Under the pieces are notes generated by a model, which made no database searches, was not told the DNA's origin, and saw nothing but the letters and a program-made list of their open reading frames with translations. The position numbers were made by a program, and so were the translations under genes. From Locusta migratoria (taxonomy: Eukaryota; Arthropoda; Insecta; Orthoptera; Acrididae), in the NCBI GenBank assembly GCA_026315105.1, contig CM048744.1:369976159-370040158 (forward strand): a stretch of 64,000 bases of DNA, read 5' to 3'. Below, one piece after another: positions 32,880-45,200 of this stretch. Each line of letters starts with the position of its first letter. Position 1 is the stretch's first letter.

Positions 32880-35800
32880 CAGACTCTGCAGTTTTACCCA
32901 ACATTTTCTAAAATGCGTTCATAGTTTGAAAACTTGTAGATAGAAATAATTCCATGTTCCACTGATAATACCTTTCCATCATCTGCCATAATCTAAAGAT
33001 CTGGGCTTGGCAGTCTCTAGGAGGCCAAAACCTGTACTTATTTTTATCCCATTTGTCCGGAACCAATACTTGCACTCTCGTTTCAACAATACCCGAGAAG
33101 ATTTTGCCCACAAATTAAAGAGATGCCTCAATATTCTCTACTTCCATGCTTGAAAATTAGTGTGATACTGCTTTTGTTGTCAGGTGGAACCTGTACCAAT
33201 TCTCATGCCATATCAATTATCCTGTGTTACCATTTGAGACCTGAACATCCACTGTAGGTCCTAAGTTACCTGTTGGATGAATTATGACTTAATTTCACCC
33301 ACCCCAGCCGCTTTATTGCATGGCAATCTATCAATCAGTCTCTCCATTTCCTCAAATAGCATCATATTTCCATCATTCCTATTTCATTGTACATCAGAAA
33401 TCTGAAACATTACTGAATGTTTCACCTGCATTGGGTAACTCTTCGAAATATTTTCTCCATCTGACCAAGGGACTTGCAGAACTGACCGGTCCTTGAAAAA
33501 TTTGTCAATTCCTTCTTCCTTCTCTTTAAACACTGCTAATTACATTCCAGGAAGGTTTTCCAGCAGCTGTATCCAAATCTTCCAAGCTATTTGCTAACTC
33601 TTACCACGATTTCCATGTGGGTGCTGCAATTATCTGCCTGGCTTTGTTTCTTTCTTTGACATACCTGTAAGCTTCTACCTGTGTTGTAGTGTGAAGCCAT
33701 TTTTGAAATGCGTTGTTTTTTCCTTTTACAGGCTTCCTTGATCCTGTCATTCCACCAAGCTGTCTGCTTTTTCCTGCCTAAGTGCTGTACCTAGAAATTC
33801 TCTTGCCACTTATGGTACAGGGTCATTCCATGTCAAATTGCCTAATTTTGGAACATTTTCCTGCTTGACCATCACTGATTTTGATGACATTTTTAGTGAA
33901 CATTCCCACATGTCCCCAATGAACATTGGTAAATTTTAAGGCTCGTCGAAGCAATACAGTCATAGATATAGTCAGTTATAGACAACATGCATGACTTTGC
34001 TATTCAGGAATTGGATCATCACTCATTGATAAACTTACATAAATATTAAAACAGAACTTATAATATTGGAAAGTAGGTCATCTAAATTTTACAGTACCTT
34101 GTAAGGGCCACTATTAAGTCCTGAGCTAGGAAACCGACACGTCACTGCAGGCAGTGCTGAGAGGTCAACTCGAAGAACTACTGGGTCTACTATTGTCTGT
34201 GTTCAACTATAAAATGCGCCATTTTTCGGGCTGGCGTCAGGGGACAGGATTCTAAAACGGTTGTCCAGCTGGGGGAGGGCTGGACAAATGCAAAGTCAGC
34301 GTAAGGCGGCGGGTGAGGGTGGCTCCATGACCTCAGTTCCATGGTTGAGTCTTAAGTTCATCACAATAAAGTGCCATATAACTTTTCACAATAGGCTGCT
34401 GCAGTGTAGTCTGCTGAAGCTGTTTATTCCTTCAAATTTGTCTGTCATTTTCAGATTTTTTTTAGCACACATTGAAAAACTGAACGTGCTTTTCTGGATG
34501 CTTGATAACATGCTCATTCCAACTCTGAATAGATACAATTCAATTATGTAAAACAAATGATCAAATAGCAAATTACATGAGATACACATTTGTAATGTTA
34601 TGAAAATCAAAAGTTTGAACTTATTTTTACTGGAAAATAGTAGGAGGCTGATTTTTTTTTAATGCCACATCCCTGTACTGCCAACCTATTAAATGTTCAG
34701 CATGCATTTACTTTAGCAGATATCATATTCCAATGTTTAACACTTATTCCTTACCGTGATTCATGTGTTCAACTTTGATACAAATTATCTAGCATTGTTA
34801 GCCTGCGTTAGATGATCAAATGCAGTTAAAATAATGGTCTTTCTAGTCAGCCCAGTTTGTAAAGCTTTATAGAACATAGTTTTTTGCAAAATAAGGTAAA
34901 AATGCCACATTTTTGGCATTTTTCTAAAATCTTCAACTTTGCAGTTAATTAATTCTTTATTGTAAAATGATACCTAAACGAAACTTTGTTTGAGAACCTT
35001 GTATTGTTAGGTTACCACATGCCAAGTTGCATGTTCACCATAACTTTAGTCCCGAGATATAGGACTGCAAACTTTGAAGTTTTTTTTGGGCGGCAATTTT
35101 TTCCTTGAGCAACTTTGGCAGAATTTTTTTGGCTGTATACACCACATAAAATTATTTTCATTGTTATTCCCGAGAGAATGCATACAGTTGTACAAGATGG
35201 CCAAATGTCATTTCCTTAAACAAAATATTGCCCAAGGTATAACAACTCTAAGTCTTCAAAAATTTACACCCACCCTGCGCAAAGTTGTGCATGGTGTCAA
35301 ACAACTCACTATATCTCGGACAGTATTGCATCATTGGGGACATGTGGGAATGTTCACTAAAAATGTCATCGAAATCTGCAATGGTCGAGCAAGGAGTGCA
35401 AGGTGAGTTGACATGGAATGACCCTACAGTGTCCCTTTACCTTGTCCATTCTCTTTTCCTGGTGCCTTTGTGAGATCATTGTTTTGTATTTGTGCCTGAT
35501 TTCCTTGACCTAAAGCTTCTCTGCTCTTATCCTTCTACGATGGATCTCACTTCCTGCACTTTTGGCCTCACAACACCAATTTTGCTGCGGATTAAATAAT
35601 GATGAGTGTCATCAATCCCCTGATTACCCATGTGTCCCTGGCTGCCTTCCTGATTTGTTATATATTTATACCTTTTATTTTAATATCCTTCTGTTCAATT
35701 TCTTATACTGGTATTGAAGCGCTGTTCTTGTCCTTTACTCATGACTACAGCACAGAGTGTGTCATAAAATCTGCCCATCTCATCTTTATCTCTCTCTTCA

Positions 35801-36240
35801 TAGGAGGAATAAAATGACACAATTCTAATTTTCTTGCTGGAGACTGCCACATCTATCCACATCAGTCATTTGTTTACATACCTTATTGTATTATACTAGG
35901 TTCAGTTGCTTTGTCTACTGTAAAGCCCTATGCCCAACTTTGTTCTACCTGCTTTGTCTCCTGATGCCAGGTTACCTCGTATTCTCCACTTCTTCTTTCT
36001 CTCACTAATAGCTAAAATGTCTAACCTCATGCTACTTGCAGCCTCTGTCAATTCTAATTTCCTTCCAGCATAGTCCCCATTGATGTTAATAGCTCCCCAT
36101 ATCATTCCAGATAGTTTGTAAAGTCGAATCTGGGGAGTTCCTGGCCTGTCAAATAGAGGTGGGACTCTGTCCCCTCCAAAGTTGCAAAGCATTTTGCTCT
36201 GATTGTTGCCAACATAGGAAAATGCGGTCATGGTTTGAAA
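32880..36240 (-). pseudogene. RTE-like LINE remnant, split by a 1.6-kb DNA transposon
   Basis: Read on the minus strand from the right: endonuclease start at 36240-35930 (WGAININGDYAGRKLELTEA, RLDILAISERKKKWRIRG), decayed sequence to 35425, then after the insertion a linker at 33790-33560 (RKNNAFQKWLHTTTQVEAYR, YVKERNKARQII), and an RT-finger piece at 33110-32910 (DCQAQIFRLWQMMERYYQWN). The domain order is right for one element running right to left. Many stops and frameshifts are present. The I-x-QIF.LRQ..EK-type motif and linker match RTE-like LINEs. Confidence 0.65.
33820..35424. mobile_element. 1.6-kb non-autonomous DNA transposon with long inverted ends
   Basis: Ends are inverted repeats of about 100 bp. 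Left: GGGTCATTCCATGTCAA at 33820. Right: the complement ending at 35424. Further inside, both carry AGTGAACATTCCCACATGTC (33896 and, inverted, 35335). A 4-bp repeat, TACA, lies at 33816-33819 and 35425-35428, consistent with a 4-bp target duplication. Joining the flanks restores a plausible LINE reading. There is no transposase frame longer than about 110 codons. Superfamily not assigned; 4-bp duplications occur in several DNA transposon groups. Confidence 0.75.
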
Positions 36241-36864
36241 CACAAATAATTAGCACTTTATTTCAGTGCAAAACAAGATAAATTTCTATATATCCATAGT
36301 AACCAAGATAAAGATTTAAAAAAAATATATCAGCAGAGATTTTGATTCTATTAGCAAATTCCAACAACAGTCCATTGTGTGTGTTGTAATGTCATGGTCA
36401 AAATGTAGTCTTTGTGGATTGGCGAGAAATTATTTCAGTGTCTACAGAGATTTTGATAATTTGGAAGAAGCATTGTCTATTGAAGTTGCAAATTCCAAAA
36501 GATAGCTATTGAACACTTGAGTGTCGAAGTCTAATATGTTATTAATGTTTACCAAGTGTTATGAAATTAACTTGCCTTTGTCCATTGAATTAAAAAACAA
36601 ACACGGCAGTAGTAACTGAATCTGCATGCACTTAAGATCTCCTTCTGCAGCATATTCCACGCCAATGATGCTGCAAACTGTGTTATTTCCCTATATCTTT
36701 CTACTTTATTCACATCAGTTGCTGATGTGCTCTTGTAATCTTATTAAAATGTCAAAGCACATAATTTTGGATTTTGGTATTAAGGTATTTATTATTGTAA
36801 GCTATGCACTCAAAACATGCTGTTGAATCCAGCTATTTCATTTCTGTGCTGATAATGTAATCAA
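36241..36864. other. AT-rich non-coding stretch
   Basis: No feature recognised apart from the left target duplication of the next SINE (TAATGTAATCAA at 36853-36864). Confidence 0.4.
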
Positions 36865-37170
36865 GTGCGGCTCCATAGCACAGTGGTAGAGTGGCAGACT
36901 ACAAGTCCAGAGGTCGCGGGTTCGATCCCCGCCATGTCCTAGGATTTTTATCTGTCACTTTCCACTTCTTTTACCTCTGGCATTGCTGCTAATGTGAAAA
37001 ATACTGAGTAGCACTGTGGTTCGGAACCCACGTTAAACTGTAGGTCCCCCTATAACTGGGTAGGTCAGGTCGGAGGAAGGCAACGGCATACCACCTCCAA
37101 ACAGGACCATGCCTAGTAAAGCACTGTGGTGTTCAAACCAATCTTCGGATTGTTGACTGCTTTACGTTTT
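36865..37170 (+). mobile_element. 306-bp tRNA-derived SINE, third family
   Basis: The tRNA-like head spans 36869-36945, with box A (TAGCACAGTGGTAGAGTGG) and box B (GGGTTCGATCCCC). A 220-bp unrelated body follows and contains GGTAGGTCAGGTCGGAGGAAG. An exact 12-bp duplication, TAATGTAATCAA, flanks it (36853-36864 and 37171-37182). Confidence 0.92.
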
Positions 37171-37216
37171 TAATGTAATCAAACTTACTAACATCTATAC
37201 AAAATAGAAAATAGAA

Positions 37217-37462
37217 AACGGATGACTTACCTAAAGGACCGGCTCGTCGATAGACACAAATAAAATCACACAGAAACACACATACAAGCTTTTGCAACTG
37301 TTGGTCGCTTCTTCAGGATAAGAGGAAAAAAGGGAGGAGAACACTCTTTTTTTCCTCTTATCCTGAAGAAGCGACCAACAGTTGCGAAAGCTTGTATGTG
37401 TGTTTCTGTGTGATTTTATTTGTGTCTATCGACGAGTCGGTCCTTTAGGTAAGTCATCCGTT
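37217..37462. mobile_element. Foldback element: 115-bp arms around a 16-bp loop
   Basis: Arms 37217-37331 and 37348-37462 are near-perfect inverted repeats. They include CGGATGACTTACC at the outer ends and AAGCTT(T/C)(T/G)GCAACTGTTGG in the middle of each arm. The structure could form a hairpin. The core AAGCTTTCGCAAC...TCGC/GTC TTCAGG also occurs in the larger palindrome at 54338-55015, so both belong to one family. Ends lie in A/T-rich sequence; no clear target duplication. Confidence 0.88.
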
Positions 37463-37908
37463 TCCTGTTTTATATTTTTTATATTTGTTTATCTCAGTAG
37501 GAAAGTTTCCTTCTATAATTATCGTTTACTAACGTCTATTATAGGCCAATTTAAAATTGGCCGACATTAAACCCTAAGCTTGCTTCCTTTTTTCCTGCCT
37601 GCCCCTTAAAATTGGTCAAAACTGTCCATCATCTTAAAACCTTGAGCTTTTTCTATTTTGAGCACAGGTGATTCACATTTAAAAAAAAAAAAATTATTCT
37701 ATCGGCAGCATTGCTCAAAATTCTATTCAAATTAACAGTAGTACTCTCACGAGGATGCTTGCTAACGTGGGTCTACTTTAAGTGTAACAACCCTATAGAT
37801 AGAGTATGATAAAATTACTCTTATTGAGGAGGAGTAGGTGAGATGCTGTATTGTTGAAACATTTAATGTGTTTTTGTGTGTCATATGTATTTATTTATTT
37901 TTTTCCAG
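37463..37908 (+). other. Presumed 5'-UTR intron, end
   Basis: AT-rich, no gene. It ends in a good acceptor: TTATTTATTTTTTTCCAG at about 37891-37908, five bases before the Prp8 start codon. This implies at least one non-coding exon further upstream, which I could not locate. Confidence 0.55.
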
Positions 37909-37913
37909 CCATA

Positions 37914-38298
37914 ATGGCAATACCGCCATATATTTTGGGCCCACATCCGTGGGCCACAATGATGGCCCAGCAGCAAGCAGCCCATGCTCAGCTGGCAGCT
38001 GCTGCACAGGCCCAGGCAGCTCATGTGCAGGCAGCACACGTTCAAGCTGCTCATGCTCAGGCCGCCCATGCCCAGGCAGCACATGCCCACGCACAGGCGG
38101 CACACGCTCACGCCCATGCACAAGCCGCCGCACAGGCACAAGCTGCCCAGGCTGCGCAGCAAGCGGCACAAATGCAGGCGGCGGCAGTAGTACAGCAGCA
38201 AGTCCATCCGCAAGTTCACCATCATCCTCCACCTCCTGTGGTTCCACCTCCACATAAGCAAATAGAAATTATAACTGAGGAAAAACTCCAAGAAAAAG
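37914..38298 (+). CDS. Prp8: Prp8 coding exon 1 (residues 1-128, +1 nt)
   Basis: Starts MAIPPYILGPHPWATMMAQQ; the Met at 37914 lies 5 bases after a strong acceptor, and the same MxxPPYxLGPxPWATMM start is known in other insects, which fixes the start. Residues about 19-105 are Ala/Gln/His low complexity built on an A-A-H-A-Q theme, then a His/Pro stretch (HPQVHHHPPPPVVPPP) and the conserved EEKLQEK. Human Prp8 has only about 25 residues before this last motif. Donor AAAAAG/GTAAGT at 38299. The upstream in-frame Met at 37851 is intronic by this model. Confidence 0.95.
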
Positions 38299-41200
38299 GT
38301 AAGTGTTGGGTGTTCGTATCTATGGTACAGGTAGCTTACTTAAATGTAATTTGCAGTATTTTACTTGCTTTCCATAATATTGTAAAGTGTGCAGTTATTT
38401 TTTTTCCTGATTATATTGAACAGTAATACATTGTCTTTAGGTGTGCTCCTGTGTTAAATCTTTCTGTGTGTCTGTGTTGTGGATTATTGGGAGCTGCAAG
38501 TAATTTGTAGTCATTAGTGAAGGGTGACCAGACGACCCATATTTTAAGAGATCGTATCTTATTTTGCCCAAGTGTCCCGGAAAAGTAAATACGGGACGTA
38601 TATTGTCCTGAATTTTATTAACCATCCCGTATATTTTGAATTTAACATTTTAAGTAAAGTTAGCCTAACCAAATGGAGAACAAATGTAATCGTAATCATG
38701 CAATGAAAGAAATAGGCTTCAACTCAAAGAGAATGACTCATGATTTTTGGCATAATTCTTTCATATATTTCCAATACTTCAGCCTTTGTTGGCGATATTC
38801 TTCTTTTTATTAGCTTTTAAATGCAAAAAAGTATATGGTGCCCAAAATCGCTACAAATTCAGTGATTAATAAATTCATCACAAGAAGACAGCATGCTGAA
38901 AGAGTCTGATTTCTTGGACATTTTAAGTTCATTTCACGAGACTAGTCTTAGCACAAATATGGAAGTGTGCTCAGTAAAGAATTAAAAATGTACCCGAATT
39001 TGATGGAAATATATTACGAATAAAGGGGGAAGACCAGCTTATTGAAAAAGTGCACCATCTAAAAACATGTGTGAAGAAAAACTTTGTTAATTGAGAACTC
39101 TGTAGCGAGTTGATAAAAACTGGTCTCTCATGTTCAGCTTACTTGCATTTGAAGATATCTGCAGTAAATGATGATGTGGACACAGCATTTTCAGTTTCAA
39201 ATATTTTATGGACTGGGAAAAAAAACATTTAGTGGCAAACTGTGAAGGAGGTAATTGTAATAAGGACTCTTTTTCACAATACTTCATGTTGTGATTATTA
39301 TGTGGAAATACTGGCCTCTGGAATGACAAACATTCTTCTGCAAAATATAATTCAGAGAAATACGTAAATTGCGCAAGTAATTATAACTGCCTCTCTTGCT
39401 TTTCTGCATGTGAGAAATATAAATGTTTAATTAGTAGCCTAATGTAATTTATTTGGCTTTAGTTGTGCAAGTAAAACTGTTCAAAATGTTCAGATGTTAG
39501 TTAATTTATTAGACCTAACTGCTATGGTCGCCAGTCAGCAGTCCCTAGACTTATAAACTACTTCGGCTACCTTACACTAAAGACAACAAACATCCATGGC
39601 CGAGGAAGGACTCGAACCTCCGAAAGCGAGCATTTGCGTGCTCTGCAGCGAGGCACCTTAGAACGCTCGACCACTCCACCACGGCGAGTGTCTATTTTGG
39701 TTAATTTTTGTATAAGCATGTGGTTTGATAGCTATATCTTAGTTACTGAGATTACCTTATATTAGTTTTTCCCGTCCCAAAAAGCCATAATTCTGATGCT
39801 TGTCCCGTTGCTTTCATGTTCTTTAAGCAATTAAATACTTTTCCTGTTGTGGTAATAGTTTTCTAAAATGAGTGAATATGTAAACAAACGAATATGACAT
39901 GTTCGCTTGGGTAACAGAGGGGTTGGGGGAGGGTGAGAGACTAGCTTTGCCCACTATACTATGACTGCATCAATTCATGTATTTATGTATGCATTAATGC
40001 TACAAGTAAAGGCAGCAATTAGTGTCACACACATCGGTACCCATAGGTGTCCTTTATTTTTATTTTGGAAATCTGGTCACCCTACATTAGTGAGAATTGC
40101 CTGTTTGGATGGTGGTCTGAATAATACATTGTTAGACTATTATTTGTCCATTTGTTCCTTTTATAGGTGTATGTATCCTGATCTTCCTTCTCATTTTGGT
40201 CTTTGTGTGATGTGTATATTGAAAAGGAATAATGATAATTAATCATTGTCTTTCTTGTTGGATCTGCATTGTAACTTGTGTAATTCCCTTGTGGCCTTCT
40301 GCATGGCCACTTTCAAATGTGTCACTTATTTTCTACTTCTGATTTTTGTGGAAACATGATAAATTTCCTCTGCATGATGTTTATATATAATTGGTAGTAA
40401 AAATGTGTACTACTTGGTGTCTTACAATATATATAACTGTTTTAAAATATTTTTATATGAAACTCATGACCTGTTAATAATTTTGTTCAGTCAAAATCAA
40501 AATCAAATGATGTCAATTTTAAAAAGTAGCTGTAGTAGTAAGTACAGTCATCAGATGGTGCTAACCAACGTCTATCCCAAAACTGGCTTAGAGCATTTAT
40601 ATTATAAAACATGCTTGTCTCTTAGAGTTTTCATTAAAACATGTAACAGATGTTGTAGTCTAGTGCTAAAAGTACTGTATATTCCTATTGTATAGATAAA
40701 AATACTTGATGGGTACAAAATTTTTCACTGTATGAAAGGTACTCGCATGTGACAGGTGGGAAGTTTAGATGTAAATATTGGCCAACCAGTGCATGTGTTG
40801 GTTTTAGCTTTAAGTAGCTGGACCCAACTGATTTCTGAATAGCTCCCAGAAATGGGAACTTTTCGATATCGTTTGCTCATTGAGCAGTGTCACTTTATTA
40901 TAGATCTGATGGCGATAGATTTCGAATTCTTCCCACAGATCCATGCGTTTACCTTTTTCACATGTATGGAGCAACTGCATGTGGGTTGTTATAACTGGTG
41001 GCTTGTGTTTACTTTCTATTAGATGGGCAGAGAAATTTGATTTTTCGGCCGCACTGTGCCGATCTACCGCGATGCGTTCACTGAATCTGGTTTCCAGCCG
41101 TCTGCCTGTTTGCCCAATATAACAGGAATTGCATTCAGGACAGTTGATTCTATATATACCTGATCTTTGGTAAACATTTGCCTCCACATTGTTTTTCAAG

Positions 41201-42225
41201 ATTTTACCTAAGTTACTGGAGGTGGAAAATGCCACTTTAATTTTTTGTTTTCTGAAGACTGCTGCAATTCTGTCGCTAATTTTTCCGTAGTATGGTAAAC
41301 AGATAAATTTATTATGCATGTTGTTTACAACAGGCAATCTACTTTCATTCTGTTCCTTGGTATTTTATTATACATGCTGTCAACAAAATTGGGCGGGTAA
41401 TTGTTGACCTTGGCAATATATTTGATTGTATTAAGCTCTGTTTCAAAACTTGTCTTTGGAAGTGGGATTTTTAGTATACGATCATTAGCAAAATTGAAGT
41501 AGGCTTTCTTGTGTTGGCTGGGATGGTTAGAATTGTAATCTATAACACAATCTGTGCGCGTGTTTTTCCGATAAATTATGATGAATGTTTCCTATTTACA
41601 AACAAATAAAAAATGTGTATTTTTTATGACTGATTGCTGAATAATTACCACAGATCAAATACAGTCGTGGAGCACCCATTCCAACGTGGAATCAAGCCTG
41701 ATAAAATTAGAGGAATAGTTAACATAAGAAAAAAGTAGAAATTAAAAGCCGGTGGACGGGATTGAACCTGCGACCTTCAGCACTGCAGTTGGTGACGCTA
41801 TCCCCTGCGCCACACCGGCAGTCGGTGTGCATGGGGTCTCGCGGCAATATTAGAAATCTTATTTGTTCATCTTTGCAATAACATTTTTATATGCTTTATT
41901 TCTAATATTGTTGAAAATTTTGACATGGTGTGGTTAGATTATGACTTAGTAGAACCAAATAACACTTCATATTCAAACAGAAGAAGTTATGATTGAATGT
42001 TCCAACTGTCTGCTGATAGTTAAATCAAAATTTTATATACGTTTCCCATCATTGAACCATGCGAGTTCCTAACCACAAAGTCACGCATCATAACAGCAAC
42101 AGATGTTGGAAGTGAAGTTTCAAATTCCTTATATCATTCGAAGCTGTCAGATGATCAGCAAATAATTAAAAATGCTGTAATGTAAATTATATTTTGCTGT
42201 TAGTTGAGTAAATAATTATTTTTAA

Positions 42226-42281
<56 letters not shown>

Positions 42282-45200
42282 ACCAATAAGGGAAGTGGTC
42301 AGTAGATTTTTCAAGGGGCTGCTCCTTCATTGCCTATCTATACAAATATGAAATGCAACTGCATGTCAGTTTTCGGCCATTATAATGGCCTCTCGATTAT
42401 TTGACTGTTCATTCACCAATTGCTTATTGATAAAATCATTATTTTTGTCACAGCTCAAAAGTGGCAGCAGCTCCAATCAAAAAGATTCTCTGAAAAACGA
42501 AAATTTGGTTTTGTTGATGCACAGAAGGAAGATATGCCCCCAGAGCATATTAGAAAAATAATACGTGACCATGGTGATATGAGTAGCCGCAAGTACCGAC
42601 ATGACAAGAGAGTATATTTAGGGTACGTATTGTAAGTTTTGTGTACTGCTACATCTTAAATGAGTGAATAATTTCTCTAAATTTAATTTGTGTTCTTACA
42701 GAGCTTTGAAGTACATGCCACATGCAGTAATGAAGTTACTGGAAAATATGCCAATGCCCTGGGAACAAATTAGAGATGTGAAAGTGTTATATCACATAAC
42801 AGGAGCCATAACATTCGTAAATGAAATTCCTTGGGTAATTGAACCAGTGTACATTGCTCAGTGGGGGTAAGTAATAATTTGTGAATATTTTATTAGTCCT
42901 TTTTTTTTAACACTGTAATACTTCATGAAAGTCTTTGTAATCTCAGCTTTGATAGTGGTACAGTGTTGATTATGCATTTAAGTTTAACCTCACATACAAA
43001 TTAACCTATCTTTACCAGAACAATGTGGATCATGATGCGTCGGGAGAAGAGAGACCGTCGACATTTCAAGAGAATGCGGTTTCCTCCATTTGATGATGAA
43101 GAACCTCCATTAGATTATGCTGACAATGTGCTAGATGTTGAACCCTTGGAAGCTATTCAAATTGAGTTAGACGTTGAAGAGGATGCTGCGGTCTACAAAT
43201 GGTTTTACGACCACAAGCCTCTGGTTGGAACCAAGTAAGTACTGTGGATACTGTGGAATTAGTTTTACTGTGCATTCAGTACATCGTCCATTAATTAACT
43301 TTGATTTATATCCTGTGATAGGCATGTGAATGGACCAACATACAGACGCTGGAATTTGACATTACCACAGATGGCAACTTTGTACCGCCTTGCTAACCAA
43401 CTGCTGACAGACTTAGTTGACACAAATTTTTTCTATTTATTTGATCACAAGTCATTTTTTACTGCAAAAGCTCTTAATATGGCAATTCCTGGTGGTCCTA
43501 AATTTGAACCATTGATTAAGGACTCCAATCCTGCGTGAGTATTTGTTTCCAAAATGTAAAGTTTGTAATGTGTGTTCACAAAATAGACTTGTGATTATTA
43601 GATTTAGAGAAACCTACAATTTCATTTTAACATTGTTTTATTTTTCATGCTTATCAGTGATGAGGATTGGAATGAGTTCAATGACATAAACAAAATAATA
43701 ATACGACAACCCATTCGCACAGAATACAGGATTGCATTTCCATACCTGTACAATAACATGCCACATTATGTTCACTTGTCATGGTAAGTAACACATTGAA
43801 ATTAACTTGTAATAAAATTATTGTGTGATGATACTGAAATAATGTTAAACTAAAATAAATGTTCTGCTTGGAAGAAAAAAGAAATGAATTTTTCTATTGG
43901 TCTATTGTACAGAATTTATATTCAGAGTTTGGCATTACAATAACTTGAAATGCCTTTCATTTCTGTATACCTGTAGCAACATAATAAAAGCCTATATTTA
44001 AATTTTTGGTATATAAATACCAATCAGTCTCTCTGTCTCCTTGTAGTTGTCACAGTTTTCCCAGTTGAATTCTCATTAGCTGTAAGGTTAATTTGTTCTA
44101 GAAGAGTTACCTCCCTTTATCTGAGGGCTGATGCAGAAATTTCACTTAATATACTTAAATCACCGACATTTTCAGGTGTTTATTGTCTCTGATTGACTTT
44201 TTAAAAGATAATAAAAATTTCTGCAATACAAGTAACTACTGTTATAAATAGAAAATTTCTCCTTAGTTTTATGTTGCTCAAAACTTCATGTAATGAATGT
44301 TTCTCTCCTAGAAGTTGATGCATTCATTTTTTTGTGTGTTTATTGTTTTGTGATATTAGATAAATGTTATTGAAAGTTTAGTCACCAGTGTCAATGTACC
44401 TATTCAAATATTTCCATTTATATATAATCAGTTGCAATTGAAGTGCTTTTATTATAATCAGTTTTGGGGTATATAGTGCCTTTTTAAATTTATATATTGA
44501 CAGTCTTAAAACTTCTGTCTGAACACAGTGGAAGGACACTGATTTGGTGTTACATTATTATAAATGGAACTGGTTATAATAAGAGCAGTTGACTGCTTCT
44601 TTAAAAACTAATTGTATAACAGTTACTGTTGGGCGAAATACCGAAATGTATACTGTTTGTCAACAATAAGTTGACAATTTGTGTGATGGCTGTTGGCAAT
44701 TAGCAGAATGTGTGCTTTTGCCTCGCATTCAGTTAATGTGTACAAATAGCAGATGTCTGAAGGGTCCACAAAAGAGTTTTATCATACCCGGTATATAGTT
44801 CCTGCAAAAAAGTCGGGGGGGGGGGGGGGGAGGAGGATAGGTTACTATGATCATTAAGTTATATAATTTATGGAGTGTTTACATTCCCACACAAGTTTTA
44901 GAGGCATATGTAAATGGAATATGTCTGTACTAGCAGTGTGGTATAATAATTGTGACTGTTATTGATTACTGTAATAAGAAATTGAGTAATCGCTGAGGTC
45001 ACATACATCAAATTCTTGGGAGATTCTTTCTACGATTGTCATAAATTATTTTTAATTACTATTTTTTATTTCTTTATAGGTATCACACACCTAACGTTGT
45101 GTACATAAAAACAGAAGATCCTGACCTACCAGCATTTTATTTTGACCCTCTCATCAATCCAATTTCACATAGACATTCTATGAAAGTAAGTATGGCGGTT

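Larger units (their letters stand above)
38520..40084 (+). mobile_element. 1.57-kb hAT element in Prp8 intron 1
   Basis: Exact 8-bp duplication CATTAGTG at 38512-38519 and 40085-40092. Ends are AAGGGTGACCAGAC and, inverted, TAGGGTGACCAGAT; the GGGTGACCAGA end is the one used by Zaphod/ZBED-type hAT elements. Inside, a decayed transposase C terminus is recognisable at about 39100-39360. The element itself was hit by a SINE at about 39480-39690. Confidence 0.87.

Noticed and set aside
36869..36945. Functional tRNA gene
   Set aside because: It is the head of a 306-bp SINE with an exact 12-bp target duplication around the whole unit.
37838..38291. Long frames overlapping Prp8 exon 1 on both strands
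   Set aside because: They are shadows of the repetitive GCN-CAN coding tract; only the frame starting at 37914 joins the conserved exon 2.
41748..41819. Minus-strand tRNA gene with perfect acceptor stem
   Set aside because: The anticodon arm does not pair properly, and the same sequence occurs in a repeat at 8297-8366.
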